NCBI RefSeq assembly: GCF_900112895.1
Contig: NZ_FONL01000001.1
Location: forward strand, 283,234-347,233
Direction of reading: 5' to 3'
DNA: 64,000 nt
Source: Succiniclasticum ruminis DSM 9236
GTDB lineage: Bacteria; Bacillota; Negativicutes; Acidaminococcales; Acidaminococcaceae
Part shown: piece after piece, positions 25,831 through 33,830 of the stretch
How the letters are laid out: each line of letters starts with the position of its first letter
Numbering within the stretch: position 1 is the stretch's first letter
Made by a program: the position numbers and the translations under genes
The notes under the pieces: generated by a model
Database searches by the model: none
What the model saw: only the letters and a program-made list of their open reading frames with translations
What the model was told of the DNA's origin: nothing

Positions 25831-25960
25831 AAGAAGCCTCCCTTCGGATTTCAGGAATATGTTTTCAGACTTTTATAAAAAAGTACATCCTTTTAAAAAT
25901 ATTATACACTAAAAATGAATATGGCGCATTACCATTTTATAAAGAAAGCGAAGGTACATG

Positions 25961-25994
25961 TAACGTGATGCTGGCAGGAAAAGACATCACGTTA
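25961..25994. repeat. Perfect 10-base inverted repeat upstream of the nucleoside hydrolase
   Basis: TAACGTGATG (25961-25970) is inverted at CATCACGTTA (25985-25994), with 14 bases between. There is no T run on either strand, so it is a poor terminator for rlmH. It lies about 50 bases upstream of a TATAAT (25907-25902) that could serve the nucleoside hydrolase gene, and could be an operator. Confidence 0.55.
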
Positions 25995-26015
25995 TCATAC
26001 AAATTTCCATTTCGT

Positions 26016-26495
26016 TTACCAGTGATACTTCTCCCCTTTACTGATCTTAAACGCCCGGTAGATTTGTTCCACCAGCAGCACGCGAATCATCTGGTGGGTA
26101 AAAGTCAGTCTGGAAAAAGACCAGCGGAAGTCTGCCTTTTTCCGCAACGCATCCGTATAGCCGAACGCGCCGCCGATGACAAAAGTAATATGGCTGACGC
26201 CCTGCAACGCCAGCGCATCCATTTTTTCCGCCAGTTCCGGACTGGTGATCTGTTTTCCCTGCAAGTCCAGCAGCACCACATAGGAATGTTCCGGAATCAC
26301 AGCCAGCAGCCGCCGGGTTTCTTTTTCCAATACCTGCTCCCGTTCTGCTTCCGAAGGTTCCTGCGGCATTTTTTCTTCGTTGATGCTGACAATTTCCAGT
26401 TTACAGAACGGCTGCAGCCGTTTCACATATTCGTCCATGGCGGCCGTCAGATATTTTTCCTTCAGTTTGCCTACACAGGCAATAGTAATTCTCAT
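26016..26495 (-). CDS. rlmH: 23S rRNA (pseudouridine-1915-N3)-methyltransferase RlmH
   Basis: SPOUT-class methyltransferase of 159 residues that methylates pseudouridine 1915 of 23S rRNA in assembled ribosomes. The knotted AdoMet site is seen in LLDLQGKQ, FVIGGAFG and the C-terminal HQMIRVLLVEQIYRA followed by GEKYHW, which ends the protein as in the family. AAAGGCAG precedes the ATG. A terminator separates it from htrA upstream, so it has its own transcript. Confidence 0.95.
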   Translation of the reverse strand: MRITIACVGKLKEKYLTAAMDEYVKRLQPFCKLEIVSINEEKMPQEPSEAEREQVLEKETRRLLAVIPEHSYVVLLDLQGKQITSPELAEKMDALALQGVSHITFVIGGAFGYTDALRKKADFRWSFSRLTFTHQMIRVLLVEQIYRAFKISKGEKYHW

Positions 26496-26528
26496 ATTAT
26501 CTGCCTTTTATAACGCATGTTACTGTTA

Positions 26529-26557
26529 AAAAAGCCGCCCGTTACGAGCGGCTTTTT
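26529..26557 (-). terminator. Terminator between htrA and rlmH
   Basis: AAAAAGCCGC (26529-26538) pairs with GCGGCTTTTT (26548-26557). A and T runs on both sides make it bidirectional; it ends the htrA transcript. Confidence 0.9.
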
Positions 26558-26630
26558 GCTTTTTTAACAAAATATGTTTTCCCGGTAAAAGTTGTAAGGA
26601 TTACCCGGAATTACATATTTTCCCGTCAGT

Positions 26631-27776
26631 CTAGTTTCTCGGATACTCCTGCAGAACAACAGCCAGCGTCATCTGGTTTTCGTTCCGCAGTACCGTAATG
26701 TTCACCTGGTCACCTACCTGATGTTTTGCGATTTCATCCCGCAGTGCAGCAACGGTCTGCACCTTCACGCCGTTGAACTCGGTGATGATATCGCCGGTAC
26801 GGGCGCCTGCCCTGGCCAGCGGACCGCCTTTGGACAGCTTCATGATAAACAGGCCGCCATGCAGGTCCATATCGAAACCGTACTGTTTGGCGATTTGCGC
26901 GTCAATCAGGGATGCGCCTACATAGGGATGGGCTACCCGGCCTTTGGAGGCCAGTTCCTTGATAATGGGTTTTACGTTATTGATGGGAATGGCAAAGCCG
27001 ATGCCTTCCACATTGGATACTGCAATCTTAGCGCTATTGATGCCAATGATCTCGCCGTCTGCGTTCACCAGCGCGCCGCCGGAGTTACCCGGGTTAATCG
27101 CCGCGTCGGTCTGGAACAGGGTGAATTTCTTTTCACCGATTTCCACGGAACGGTTCAGCGCGGAGATAATACCCACCGTTACGCTGCCCCGGAATTCCAT
27201 GCCCAGCGGGTTGCCGATGGCAATGGCCGGCTCGCCTACCTGTACCGTGGAAGAATCACCGAATTCCGCTACGGGCAGATTATCCAGATCAATTTTAACC
27301 ACAGCCAGATCGGTGGCCGCGTCGGTGCCCAGCACCTTACCCTGTGCGCTGCGCCCATCGGCCAGGCTGACGATAATTTCGGAGGCGCCGTCCACCACAT
27401 GGTTATTAGTCACGATCAGGCCGGATTTATCATAAATCACACCGGAGCCGTAACCCCGTTCCGCCAGCTGTACACGGTTAAAGAAATCGCGCACATAGGC
27501 TTTGTTGGTAATACCCACCACGGTGGGCCCAACCTTTCTGGCAGCCTGCACGATGGGCGTATTCCGGGCGCCGGACATCTTTTTGTCGATTTCTTCCGCT
27601 TTCTTTTCCTGCTGTTGCTGAGGCGTAGCCGGTTCTGTCGCCTGCGCCGCCGGTTTCTTCGTTTCCGGAGCGACCGCGTTGCCTTTAGCACCGCCGCAAC
27701 CGCCCAGCAGCATGCTCATTGCCAGCAGCAGGCTTACGGTTACACTGCCTGCCTTATTCAAAAATGTTCTGCTCAT
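26631..27776 (-). CDS. HtrA/DegP-like serine protease, probable lipoprotein
   Basis: Envelope quality-control protease of 381 residues. The catalytic triad is His126 (NNHVV), Asp156 (TDLAV) and Ser232 (GNSGG). One PDZ domain follows at about 275-370, with VGASLIDAQ and a closing block near VAALRDEIAKHQVGDQ. The N-terminus has a signal with lipobox LLGGC (Cys27), so it should be lipid-anchored rather than held by the transmembrane helix usual in Firmicutes HtrA. A low-complexity Ala/Pro/Gln/Glu linker (about 35-62) follows the anchor. GGGAGG precedes the ATG, and the gene overlaps the end of the upstream hydrolase gene by 23 bases. The walJ-htrA order is common in Firmicutes. Confidence 0.94.
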   Translation of the reverse strand: MSRTFLNKAGSVTVSLLLAMSMLLGGCGGAKGNAVAPETKKPAAQATEPATPQQQQEKKAEEIDKKMSGARNTPIVQAARKVGPTVVGITNKAYVRDFFNRVQLAERGYGSGVIYDKSGLIVTNNHVVDGASEIIVSLADGRSAQGKVLGTDAATDLAVVKIDLDNLPVAEFGDSSTVQVGEPAIAIGNPLGMEFRGSVTVGIISALNRSVEIGEKKFTLFQTDAAINPGNSGGALVNADGEIIGINSAKIAVSNVEGIGFAIPINNVKPIIKELASKGRVAHPYVGASLIDAQIAKQYGFDMDLHGGLFIMKLSKGGPLARAGARTGDIITEFNGVKVQTVAALRDEIAKHQVGDQVNITVLRNENQMTLAVVLQEYPRN

Positions 27777-28578
27777 GATAATCCTCCCATTCTTTATTTT
27801 TCACCACTTCGTCCTGTGAAGTGACATAGAACTGAATGTTTGCTTTCGGGTGTTGTTGCATAACGATGCTGCGTACCGTGTTCAGTGCCAGATCCGGCGT
27901 ATTGTTTTCCTGACTGAGATGGGCAAGGAAAACCTGCCCGGGCAGCGTCTGCAATGTTGCCAGCAGATGACCTGCTGTTTCGTTGGCCAAATGTCCCCGT
28001 GTCCCCAGTATACGTTTCTGAAGCGGCGGCGGATAGCGTCCGTTTTTCAGAAGGATGGGATCATGATTGGATTCAATCACCAGTACTTCCGCGCCTTCCA
28101 GCTCACGCTTAACTACATCGCTGACATATCCCGTATCGGTTACATACCCGAATACATGGCCTTTGCTACGGAACAGATATCCGGCGGGTTCCAGCGCATC
28201 GTGGGATACGGAAAAACTGCGTACCTGCAGCCCGCCTAACGTGATTTCCGTCTGGGGCGCAAGAACCTGGCGGTTACACAGTTTCAGGTCCAGCCGGGGA
28301 AGCGTCTGTCTGATTCCCTGCCAGGTTCCCCTGCTTGCATAAATGGGTACCGGATATTTTTTCGCAAAGGTCTCCAGTCCCTTTACATGGTCGATGTGTT
28401 CATGGGTGATGAATACCGCGTCCAGATTTTCCGGATGGAGTCCCAGCTTCTGCATGCCCTGCGCAATACGGCGGCAGGATATGCCTGCGTCCACCAGCAC
28501 TATGCCGCATTCACAACGCATTACCGTCGCGTTTCCTTTGCTGCCGCTGGCCAGCACCGCCACCTGGAAACCACTCAT
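27754..28578 (-). CDS. WalJ/YycJ-like metallo-beta-lactamase-fold hydrolase
   Basis: Cytoplasmic metallo-beta-lactamase-fold protein of 274 residues. It opens with the family's VAVLASGSKGNAT and carries the metal site THEHIDH, then SVSHDALEPAGY, TDTGYVS and a late HLSQENN. WalJ homologues affect cell-wall and DNA-replication coordination; the substrate is unsettled. The ATG at 28578 overlaps the deoC stop (ATGA), which marks translational coupling; the open frame upstream to 28620 lies inside deoC. Its own end overlaps the start of htrA. Confidence 0.9.
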   Translation of the reverse strand: MSGFQVAVLASGSKGNATVMRCECGIVLVDAGISCRRIAQGMQKLGLHPENLDAVFITHEHIDHVKGLETFAKKYPVPIYASRGTWQGIRQTLPRLDLKLCNRQVLAPQTEITLGGLQVRSFSVSHDALEPAGYLFRSKGHVFGYVTDTGYVSDVVKRELEGAEVLVIESNHDPILLKNGRYPPPLQKRILGTRGHLANETAGHLLATLQTLPGQVFLAHLSQENNTPDLALNTVRSIVMQQHPKANIQFYVTSQDEVVKNKEWEDYHEQNIFE

Positions 28579-29228
28579 GCCCGGGCCTCTTCTTCCACAA
28601 GCCCGACCCCGGCGCTGCATCCTAACCGTTCCGCCCCGGCTTTCAGCATGGCTTTGGCCGTCGCGTAATCCCGGATTCCTCCCGCAGCTTTTACCCGCAG
28701 GCCCAGCTGTTTTGCTTCCGCAGATAACAGAGCCACGTCCTCTACTGTTGCGCCGCCTTTGCTAAAGCCCGTGCTGGTCTTCACAAACGCCGCTCCGGCC
28801 TGAGCAATCATCCTGCAGGCACGGATTTTTTCTTCTTCATTTAACAGGCACGCTTCAATAATAACTTTGACAGGCGCTTCGCCTGCCGCGGTTACGACCT
28901 GACGGATGTCTTCCACAACATAGGCATTGTCCCGGCCTTTCAGCGCGCCCACGTTGATGACCATATCAATCTCATCGGCGCCGTTCCGTACTGCCCGGCG
29001 GGTTGCCTCCGCTTTCACCTCCGGCTCATCGCAGCCTAAAGGGAAACCTACAACAGAAACAATCTTCACTTCCGTTCCGGCCAGCAGATGTTTCGCCAGC
29101 GGAACAAAACAGGGGTTGACGCAGACGCCCAGAAAATTATGAGTACGGGCTTCCTGACATAATCTGATAATATCTGCCGTCGTTGCTTCCGGTTTCAGCA
29201 GGGTATGTTCTATATATTGTTCAATCAT
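28575..29228 (-). CDS. deoC: Deoxyribose-phosphate aldolase
   Basis: Class I aldolase of 217 residues that splits 2-deoxyribose 5-phosphate into glyceraldehyde 3-phosphate and acetaldehyde in deoxynucleoside breakdown. The Schiff-base lysine is Lys150 in FVKTSTGFSKGGAT. EIDMVIN (86-92) and VKVIIEACLL are also conserved. The start MIEQYIEHTLLKP is typical of the family; GGAGG is 13 bases upstream, which is long, and an extended frame to 29303 has no better site. It could take over products of the exported nucleoside hydrolase region only indirectly. It begins an overlapping run with walJ and htrA. Confidence 0.94.
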   Translation of the reverse strand: MIEQYIEHTLLKPEATTADIIRLCQEARTHNFLGVCVNPCFVPLAKHLLAGTEVKIVSVVGFPLGCDEPEVKAEATRRAVRNGADEIDMVINVGALKGRDNAYVVEDIRQVVTAAGEAPVKVIIEACLLNEEEKIRACRMIAQAGAAFVKTSTGFSKGGATVEDVALLSAEAKQLGLRVKAAGGIRDYATAKAMLKAGAERLGCSAGVGLVEEEARA

Positions 29229-29351
29229 GGGTATACCGGTTCCTCCTGAAAAAATCGCTTGTTCTTTAAAAATAATTTTATCGTATCTTTTTCCCTTTGA
29301 CAAGTGCTATAATAGACAGGAAGCGTCTGCTTCCAACAGTTTTTTCCGGAA

Positions 29352-29393
29352 CACGGACGGTATACCTGTCTGCTCCGGAAGGCACCGTCCGTG
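29352..29393 (+). promoter_or_regulatory. Hairpin-forming inverted repeat in the tex leader
   Basis: CACGGACGGT (29352-29361) and ACCGTCCGTG (29384-29393) are perfect inverted repeats around a 22-base loop containing CTCCGGAAG. The hairpin lies in the leader between a TATAAT (29308-29313) and the tex start. No T run follows, so it is not a terminator. Confidence 0.5.
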
Positions 29394-29428
29394 CCGCCTT
29401 AATTGTTATCAGAAAGGCCTTGCATTAC

Positions 29429-31597
29429 ATGGAAAAAATCGTATCATTATTAGCCAAAGAATTGAATATCCGGCCGGCCCAGGCAGAAGCCGCGCTGCAA
29501 TTGCTGGACGACGGCAACACGGTTCCTTTTATCGCCCGGTACCGGAAAGAAGCTACCGGTTCACTGGATGAAGAACAGATCCGCAACCTGGAGGCCCGGG
29601 CTCAGTATATTCGTAATCTGGACACGCGCCGGGAAGAGATTTTAAACTCCATCCGGGAGCAGGAAAAGCTGACGCCAGAACTGGAACAGCAGATTATGGC
29701 AGCGGAAAAGATGCAGGTTCTGGAAGATCTGTATCTCCCCTACCGGCCCAAAAAACGCACCCGCGCCCAGATTGCCCGTGAAAAAGGACTGGAACCCCTT
29801 GCCAGTTATATTGTGCTGCAGGCCGATACGCCGAAAAGCCTGTCTGAGCTGGCAACTCCTTTTATCAATGCGGAAAAAGGCGTGGAAACGGAAAGCGACG
29901 CCTGGAAAGGCGCCCAGGATATCGTAGCGGAAACTATTTCCGACAGGGCCGATGTACGCGCTCTAATCCGCCGTGTGCTGTGGCAGAACGCCCAGCTGGC
30001 TTCCGTGCTGTCCACCGATGAAACCACGGGCAAAGATTTCCTCATGTACAAAGAATACAGCGAGCCGGTCCGCCTGTTGCCGCCTCACCGCACGTTAGCA
30101 CTGAACCGGGGCGAAAAGCTGAAATACCTGAAACTCTCATTAAATTACCCGGAAGAAAACATGTTGGCGGAGCTGCACCGCTTCCTGAAAATCAAAAGCG
30201 GGAACCGGTTTTCCGAAATGTATGCCGAAGCCTGCGCCGATGCTTACAAGCGGCTGATTTTCCCTTCCATTGAAAGGGAAATCCGCAATGAACTGACAGA
30301 GAAAGCGGAAAAGCAGGCTATCAATGTATTCTCTGTCAACCTGCGGCAGCTGTTGTTGCAGCAACCCATCGCAGGACACACGGTCATCGGACTGGATCCC
30401 GGTTACCGTACCGGCTGCAAGACCGCGGTCATCGATCCCCAGGGCAAGGTCCTGGCCACCGATACCCTGTACATCATCGGCAGCCAGCGCCAGCAGGACG
30501 ACGCGGAAGCGCGTTTTGTGAAACTGGTCAAAGAGTTTGGTGTTACCCTCGTCACCATTGGCAACGGGACAGCTTCTTTTGAAACAGAAGAATTCACGGC
30601 CAAAATGATAGAAAAGCATAAACTGAATCTGTCGTATCTGATTGTCAGCGAGGCAGGCGCCTCCGTATACTCCGCCTCCCCGCTGGCTAAAGAAGAATTG
30701 CCTGACCTGAACGTGTCCCTGCGGGGTGCCGTATCCATTGCCCGCCGCATCCAGGACCCGCTGGCCGAACTGGTTAAAATCGAGCCGAAAGCCATCGGCG
30801 TAGGCCAGTACCAGCACGATGTAAACCAGAAAGAACTGGGCAACGCCCTGGGCGACGTAGTGGAAAGCTGCGTAAACCACGTAGGCGTGGAACTGAACAC
30901 CGCATCCCCGGCTCTGTTAAGTTATGTAGCCGGCGTCAGCAGTACTGTGGCCAAAAACATTATTGCTTACCGCAATGAAAACGGACGCTTCCGCAACCGC
31001 AAAGAGTTATTAAAGGTACCCCGTTTAGGCCCTGCCGCCTTTACCCAGTGCGCCGGCTTCCTGCGCATCGCCAACGGCAGCAATCCGCTGGACAACACCC
31101 CGGTCCATCCCGAAAGCTATGAACTGACAGAGAAAATTCTGGCAGAACTGGGCTGCAAAAAAGAAAACAGCGGCAGCCCTGCCGTACAGTTAGCCGCCGC
31201 CAAAGCGGACCCGAAACGGATTGCGGAACACCTGCAGGCAGGACTTCCCACCGTAACCGATATCCTCCAGGCCCTGGCCAAACCGGGCCGGGATCCCCGG
31301 GAAGATTCCCCTGCGCCCCTGAGCCGAAAGAACGTGACCAAACTCAGCGACCTGCAGATCGGTTCCATTGTCAAGGGAACCATCCGCAACGTAGTGGACT
31401 TTGGCTGCTTCGTAGACATCGGGCTGAAGATAAACGGGTTGATCCACCGTTCGGAACTTTCCAACCGCCGTTTCAAACACCCGCTGGATGTCGTCTCCAC
31501 CGGGGATATTGTAGACGTGATGATTATCAGCATCGACGAAGCCCGGGGGCGTATCGGGCTTTCTTTAAAGAAAGTTCCCGAAAATAAGAACAAATAA
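29429..31597 (+). CDS. tex: Tex-family S1 RNA-binding protein
   Basis: Cytoplasmic nucleic-acid-binding protein of 722 residues, related to transcription elongation factor Spt6 and linked in other bacteria to toxin and stress gene expression. The family order is visible: an N-terminal helical part with NTVPFIARYRKEATG, a YqgF-like RNase-H-fold domain near GLDPGYRTGCKTAVID, helix-hairpin-helix blocks (LKVPRLGPAAFTQCAGFLRI), and a C-terminal S1 domain (KGTIRNVVDFGCFVDIG). The ATG at 29429 (MEKIVSLLAKELN) follows AGAAAGG; the frame extends to 29297 through the leader and hairpin, which is unlikely to be coding. A very strong terminator follows. Confidence 0.94.
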   Translation: MEKIVSLLAKELNIRPAQAEAALQLLDDGNTVPFIARYRKEATGSLDEEQIRNLEARAQYIRNLDTRREEILNSIREQEKLTPELEQQIMAAEKMQVLEDLYLPYRPKKRTRAQIAREKGLEPLASYIVLQADTPKSLSELATPFINAEKGVETESDAWKGAQDIVAETISDRADVRALIRRVLWQNAQLASVLSTDETTGKDFLMYKEYSEPVRLLPPHRTLALNRGEKLKYLKLSLNYPEENMLAELHRFLKIKSGNRFSEMYAEACADAYKRLIFPSIEREIRNELTEKAEKQAINVFSVNLRQLLLQQPIAGHTVIGLDPGYRTGCKTAVIDPQGKVLATDTLYIIGSQRQQDDAEARFVKLVKEFGVTLVTIGNGTASFETEEFTAKMIEKHKLNLSYLIVSEAGASVYSASPLAKEELPDLNVSLRGAVSIARRIQDPLAELVKIEPKAIGVGQYQHDVNQKELGNALGDVVESCVNHVGVELNTASPALLSYVAGVSSTVAKNIIAYRNENGRFRNRKELLKVPRLGPAAFTQCAGFLRIANGSNPLDNTPVHPESYELTEKILAELGCKKENSGSPAVQLAAAKADPKRIAEHLQAGLPTVTDILQALAKPGRDPREDSPAPLSRKNVTKLSDLQIGSIVKGTIRNVVDFGCFVDIGLKINGLIHRSELSNRRFKHPLDVVSTGDIVDVMIISIDEARGRIGLSLKKVPENKNK

Positions 31598-31610
31598 AAA
31601 TACGTTAAAG

Positions 31611-31652
31611 AAAAATAACGGCGGGCAAGTTCTTGCCCGCCGTTATTTTTTT
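31611..31652 (+). terminator. Strong terminator after tex
   Basis: AAAAATAACGGCGGGCAAG (31611-31629) is perfectly complementary to the mirrored sequence 31632-31650, ending in a T run. The length and GC core make this one of the strongest stops in the window. Confidence 0.95.
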
Positions 31653-31671
31653 AACGTTCAATTTTTGCGCG

Positions 31672-31697
31672 AAAAAAAAGCCCTTGCGAGAAGGGCC
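31672..31697 (-). terminator. Leftward terminator, possible end of the dnaX-to-LCP operon
   Basis: Read leftwards, GCCCTT pairs with AAGGGC around CTCGC and is followed by eight T. It lies 180 bases past the LCP stop. A leftward promoter-like pair (TTGAAG 31754-31749, TATAGT 31731-31726, 17 bases apart) precedes it and would give a transcript of only about 50 bases. Confidence 0.85.
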
Positions 31698-31876
31698 AAA
31701 TGAGGGGCTGTTTGATTGTACATATACTATAGCACAAAAGGAAGGATACTTCAAGCCATAACCCTCAAGGTTTGCACTACTGGTGTAGAATTCAGAAAAA
31801 GTACTCTCCAATGAAAACTTTGGGACGTTTTTTATTACAAACGTTCACGGGATGTGGACACATATGATTCTGTTTT

Positions 31877-32773
31877 TTATTTAGCTGAATTTTTATATTC
31901 CTGCTCCAGCTTTTTGGTATTCTCATTAAATTTTTCTGATATTTTAACGCCCTGCATATCCGCCATCTTCTGACGCATCTTAGGAATATCCGGAATCCAG
32001 TAACTGATACCGTCAATATATTCCGGTTCACCCGGAACCATGGACATCTTCAGCCCATCCTTTTCCACCATGTCACGCATTACATTGCCCAGTTCCACCA
32101 TTTCTTTCAGGGAAAGATCTGTCTTGACCATAGACATGATCTGTTTGGAAACGCCGGGTATTTTGGCAATGATATTCTTCGACGCTATATGGCGGTACAA
32201 AGCCATCAAAAATTTCTGCTGCCTGCGGATGCGTCCGATATCGCCTTCTTCATCGCGGTAACGGACGTACTGCATGGCAGTTTTTCCATCCATATGCTGC
32301 ATTCCGGGTCTCAAATCGATTTCAAATCCGTCATAGGGATCGTAATAATACATGCGTTTTTCCACGTTGATATCCACGCCGCCCACAGCATCTACCAGAC
32401 CTTTAAATCCCCGAAAATCCACAAGGACATAGTTATCGAGCTTGATCCCCAGAAAGTCCTGTACGGTCTCCCGGGTAAGTTTCTGGCCGCCATAGGCAAA
32501 GGCGGCATTGATTTTATCCCAGCCGTGCCCTTTAATTTTTACCCGCGTATCCCGGGGGACAGAGAGCAGGGCTGCATTTTTTTTGCTTTTATCCAGCATG
32601 ACGACAAACAGGGTATCGCTGCGCCCCACGTCGTCCTTACGGATATCGCAGCCCATCACTACAATATTCTTTTTGCCGGAAAGCAGATCCAGCCGTTCGA
32701 GACTGTCGAACAGGGAGAAATCGCTCAGGAATCCCACAATCAATAATATTATAAGAAAAAAAATTTTACGCAA
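31877..32773 (-). CDS. LytR-CpsA-Psr (LCP) family protein
   Basis: Membrane-anchored phosphotransferase of 298 residues with one N-terminal helix (about 3-20) and an extracellular LCP domain. LCP enzymes attach teichoic acid or other glycopolymers to peptidoglycan. Family blocks seen are NIVVMGCDIRKDDVGRSDT, LSVPRDTRVKI and DKINAAFAYGG, carrying the conserved Asp and Arg residues. The start is a TTG at 32773 overlapping the NUDIX stop, with AAGGGG ten bases upstream; no ATG in frame fits the helix. The overlap implies cotranscription with nudix and bofA genes. The polymer it transfers is unknown. Confidence 0.9.
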   Translation of the reverse strand: MRKIFFLIILLIVGFLSDFSLFDSLERLDLLSGKKNIVVMGCDIRKDDVGRSDTLFVVMLDKSKKNAALLSVPRDTRVKIKGHGWDKINAAFAYGGQKLTRETVQDFLGIKLDNYVLVDFRGFKGLVDAVGGVDINVEKRMYYYDPYDGFEIDLRPGMQHMDGKTAMQYVRYRDEEGDIGRIRRQQKFLMALYRHIASKNIIAKIPGVSKQIMSMVKTDLSLKEMVELGNVMRDMVEKDGLKMSMVPGEPEYIDGISYWIPDIPKMRQKMADMQGVKISEKFNENTKKLEQEYKNSAK

Positions 32774-33449
32774 AGTCTGCTAACCCCTTTCCGAATCTGT
32801 CAAGGAAGCTGTGTAAAATAGCCGCGGTCATACCCCATATCACCTTATCCCCATACTGGTAAAAGTAAATTTCATACTCCTGATGGAAATCCTTGTGGGG
32901 ATCCAGATGGGGTACCAGTTCAAAGGGAAAATCATCCTTACGGGTGACCTGAATGTGGGCCGTACCGATACGGGGCTTATTTTCCAGGAACCAGGAAAGC
33001 GGAACCGCGAACAGTTCCGCAACTTCATCTTTGTTAAAATTCCATGTTTTATGCACGGCGTCACCGGATAAGACACCGTCCGCCGGATTCCAGATACCCA
33101 CAAAAGGATACACCATAAAACCGTTATGGGCCGCAAAAAAATCCAGCGTACCGCAAAGCCGGATATCCCCATAAGGGATACCCAGTTCCTCGGAAGCTTC
33201 CCTTACCGCCGCCGCCGCGAAATTCCGGTCACTGTTTTCCCTGCGGCCGCCCGGGAAACAAATATCGCCTGGCTGCCACCCCAGTCTGGAGGACCGGACC
33301 TCAAACAGAAGCTCCGGGCCTTTCCGGCCGGGAAGCAACAACAGGAGAACCGACGCCGTCCGCATCACTACCCCCGTCTTATCCAGACGAGGCCGGCGGG
33401 CACTGGTCTCCTGTTGGATCCATGCAGCGATTGCATGCAAATTTTTCAT
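32766..33449 (-). CDS. NUDIX hydrolase, CoA-pyrophosphatase-like
   Basis: Cytoplasmic NUDIX protein of 227 residues. The Nudix box is FPGGRRENSDRNFAAAAVRE then ASEELGI; its Gly-to-Arg-Glu spacing fits CoA/NUDT7-type pyrophosphatases rather than the standard form, and REASEEL keeps the metal glutamates. The N-terminal VLLLLLPG and the R-S-S-R-L-G-W-Q-P-G block before the box also fit that group, which cleaves CoA to 4'-phosphopantetheine and 3',5'-ADP. The ATG at 33449 was chosen over a TTG two codons upstream because AGGT lies seven bases before it. Its stop overlaps the LCP start. Confidence 0.86.
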   Translation of the reverse strand: MKNLHAIAAWIQQETSARRPRLDKTGVVMRTASVLLLLLPGRKGPELLFEVRSSRLGWQPGDICFPGGRRENSDRNFAAAAVREASEELGIPYGDIRLCGTLDFFAAHNGFMVYPFVGIWNPADGVLSGDAVHKTWNFNKDEVAELFAVPLSWFLENKPRIGTAHIQVTRKDDFPFELVPHLDPHKDFHQEYEIYFYQYGDKVIWGMTAAILHSFLDRFGKGLADFA

Positions 33450-33462
33450 TGTCAATACCTGT

Positions 33463-33720
33463 TTATTTTACAAACAAATCCCACACAATAACTGCCGCCG
33501 CTCCGGGGATGCCAAAGAAACCGGCAATCAGAGCCTTGATAATGGTAATGTTGATCGTCACGCCAAACAGCGTACCGCCCAGCAGGTTCGCTAACCACAG
33601 CATAATGGCCCCAATGATTCCGTTCCATACCAGTTTGAAGGGAAGCGCCAACAGTTTGACAATGATATACAATATGATTACGCCAACCGCCAATGAGCCA
33701 AGTGAAGCTAAAATTTCCAT
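33463..33720 (-). CDS. bofA: BofA-family small membrane protein
   Basis: A membrane protein of 85 residues with two to three helices, similar to BofA. In Bacillus, BofA holds back sigma-K processing by tethering the SpoIVFB protease during sporulation. Blocks LLALPFKLVWNGIIGAIMLWL and the closing GIPGAAAVIVWDL are the family pattern. The gene keeps the Bacillus order dnaX-ybaB-recR-bofA; the yaaL gene is missing. A GGAGGAAAGC site precedes the ATG. Nothing else in the window points to sporulation, so in this organism it may act on another intramembrane protease or may be a remnant. Confidence 0.85.
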   Translation of the reverse strand: MEILASLGSLAVGVIILYIIVKLLALPFKLVWNGIIGAIMLWLANLLGGTLFGVTINITIIKALIAGFFGIPGAAAVIVWDLFVK

Positions 33721-33830
33721 GCTTTCCTCCTGTTTTTAATTCATAAATCTAATTCAAATAATACCAAAAATCTCAGGGAAACACTGATTGCACTATAATT
33801 CCTCTTCTCTGCCCCTTCACAAAATCACAT

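Noticed and set aside
25961-25994. Terminator of rlmH
   Set aside because: The stem is perfect but has a 14-base loop and no T run on either strand; an operator or other element fits better.
29297-29428. A 44-codon N-terminal extension of tex
   Set aside because: It runs through the leader hairpin and lacks a ribosome site; the family start MEKIVSLLAKEL at 29429 has AGAAAGG upstream.
31605-31811. A 68-codon leftward gene between tex and the LCP gene
   Set aside because: It would start at TTG and read straight through both strong terminators, and its sequence shows no family pattern.
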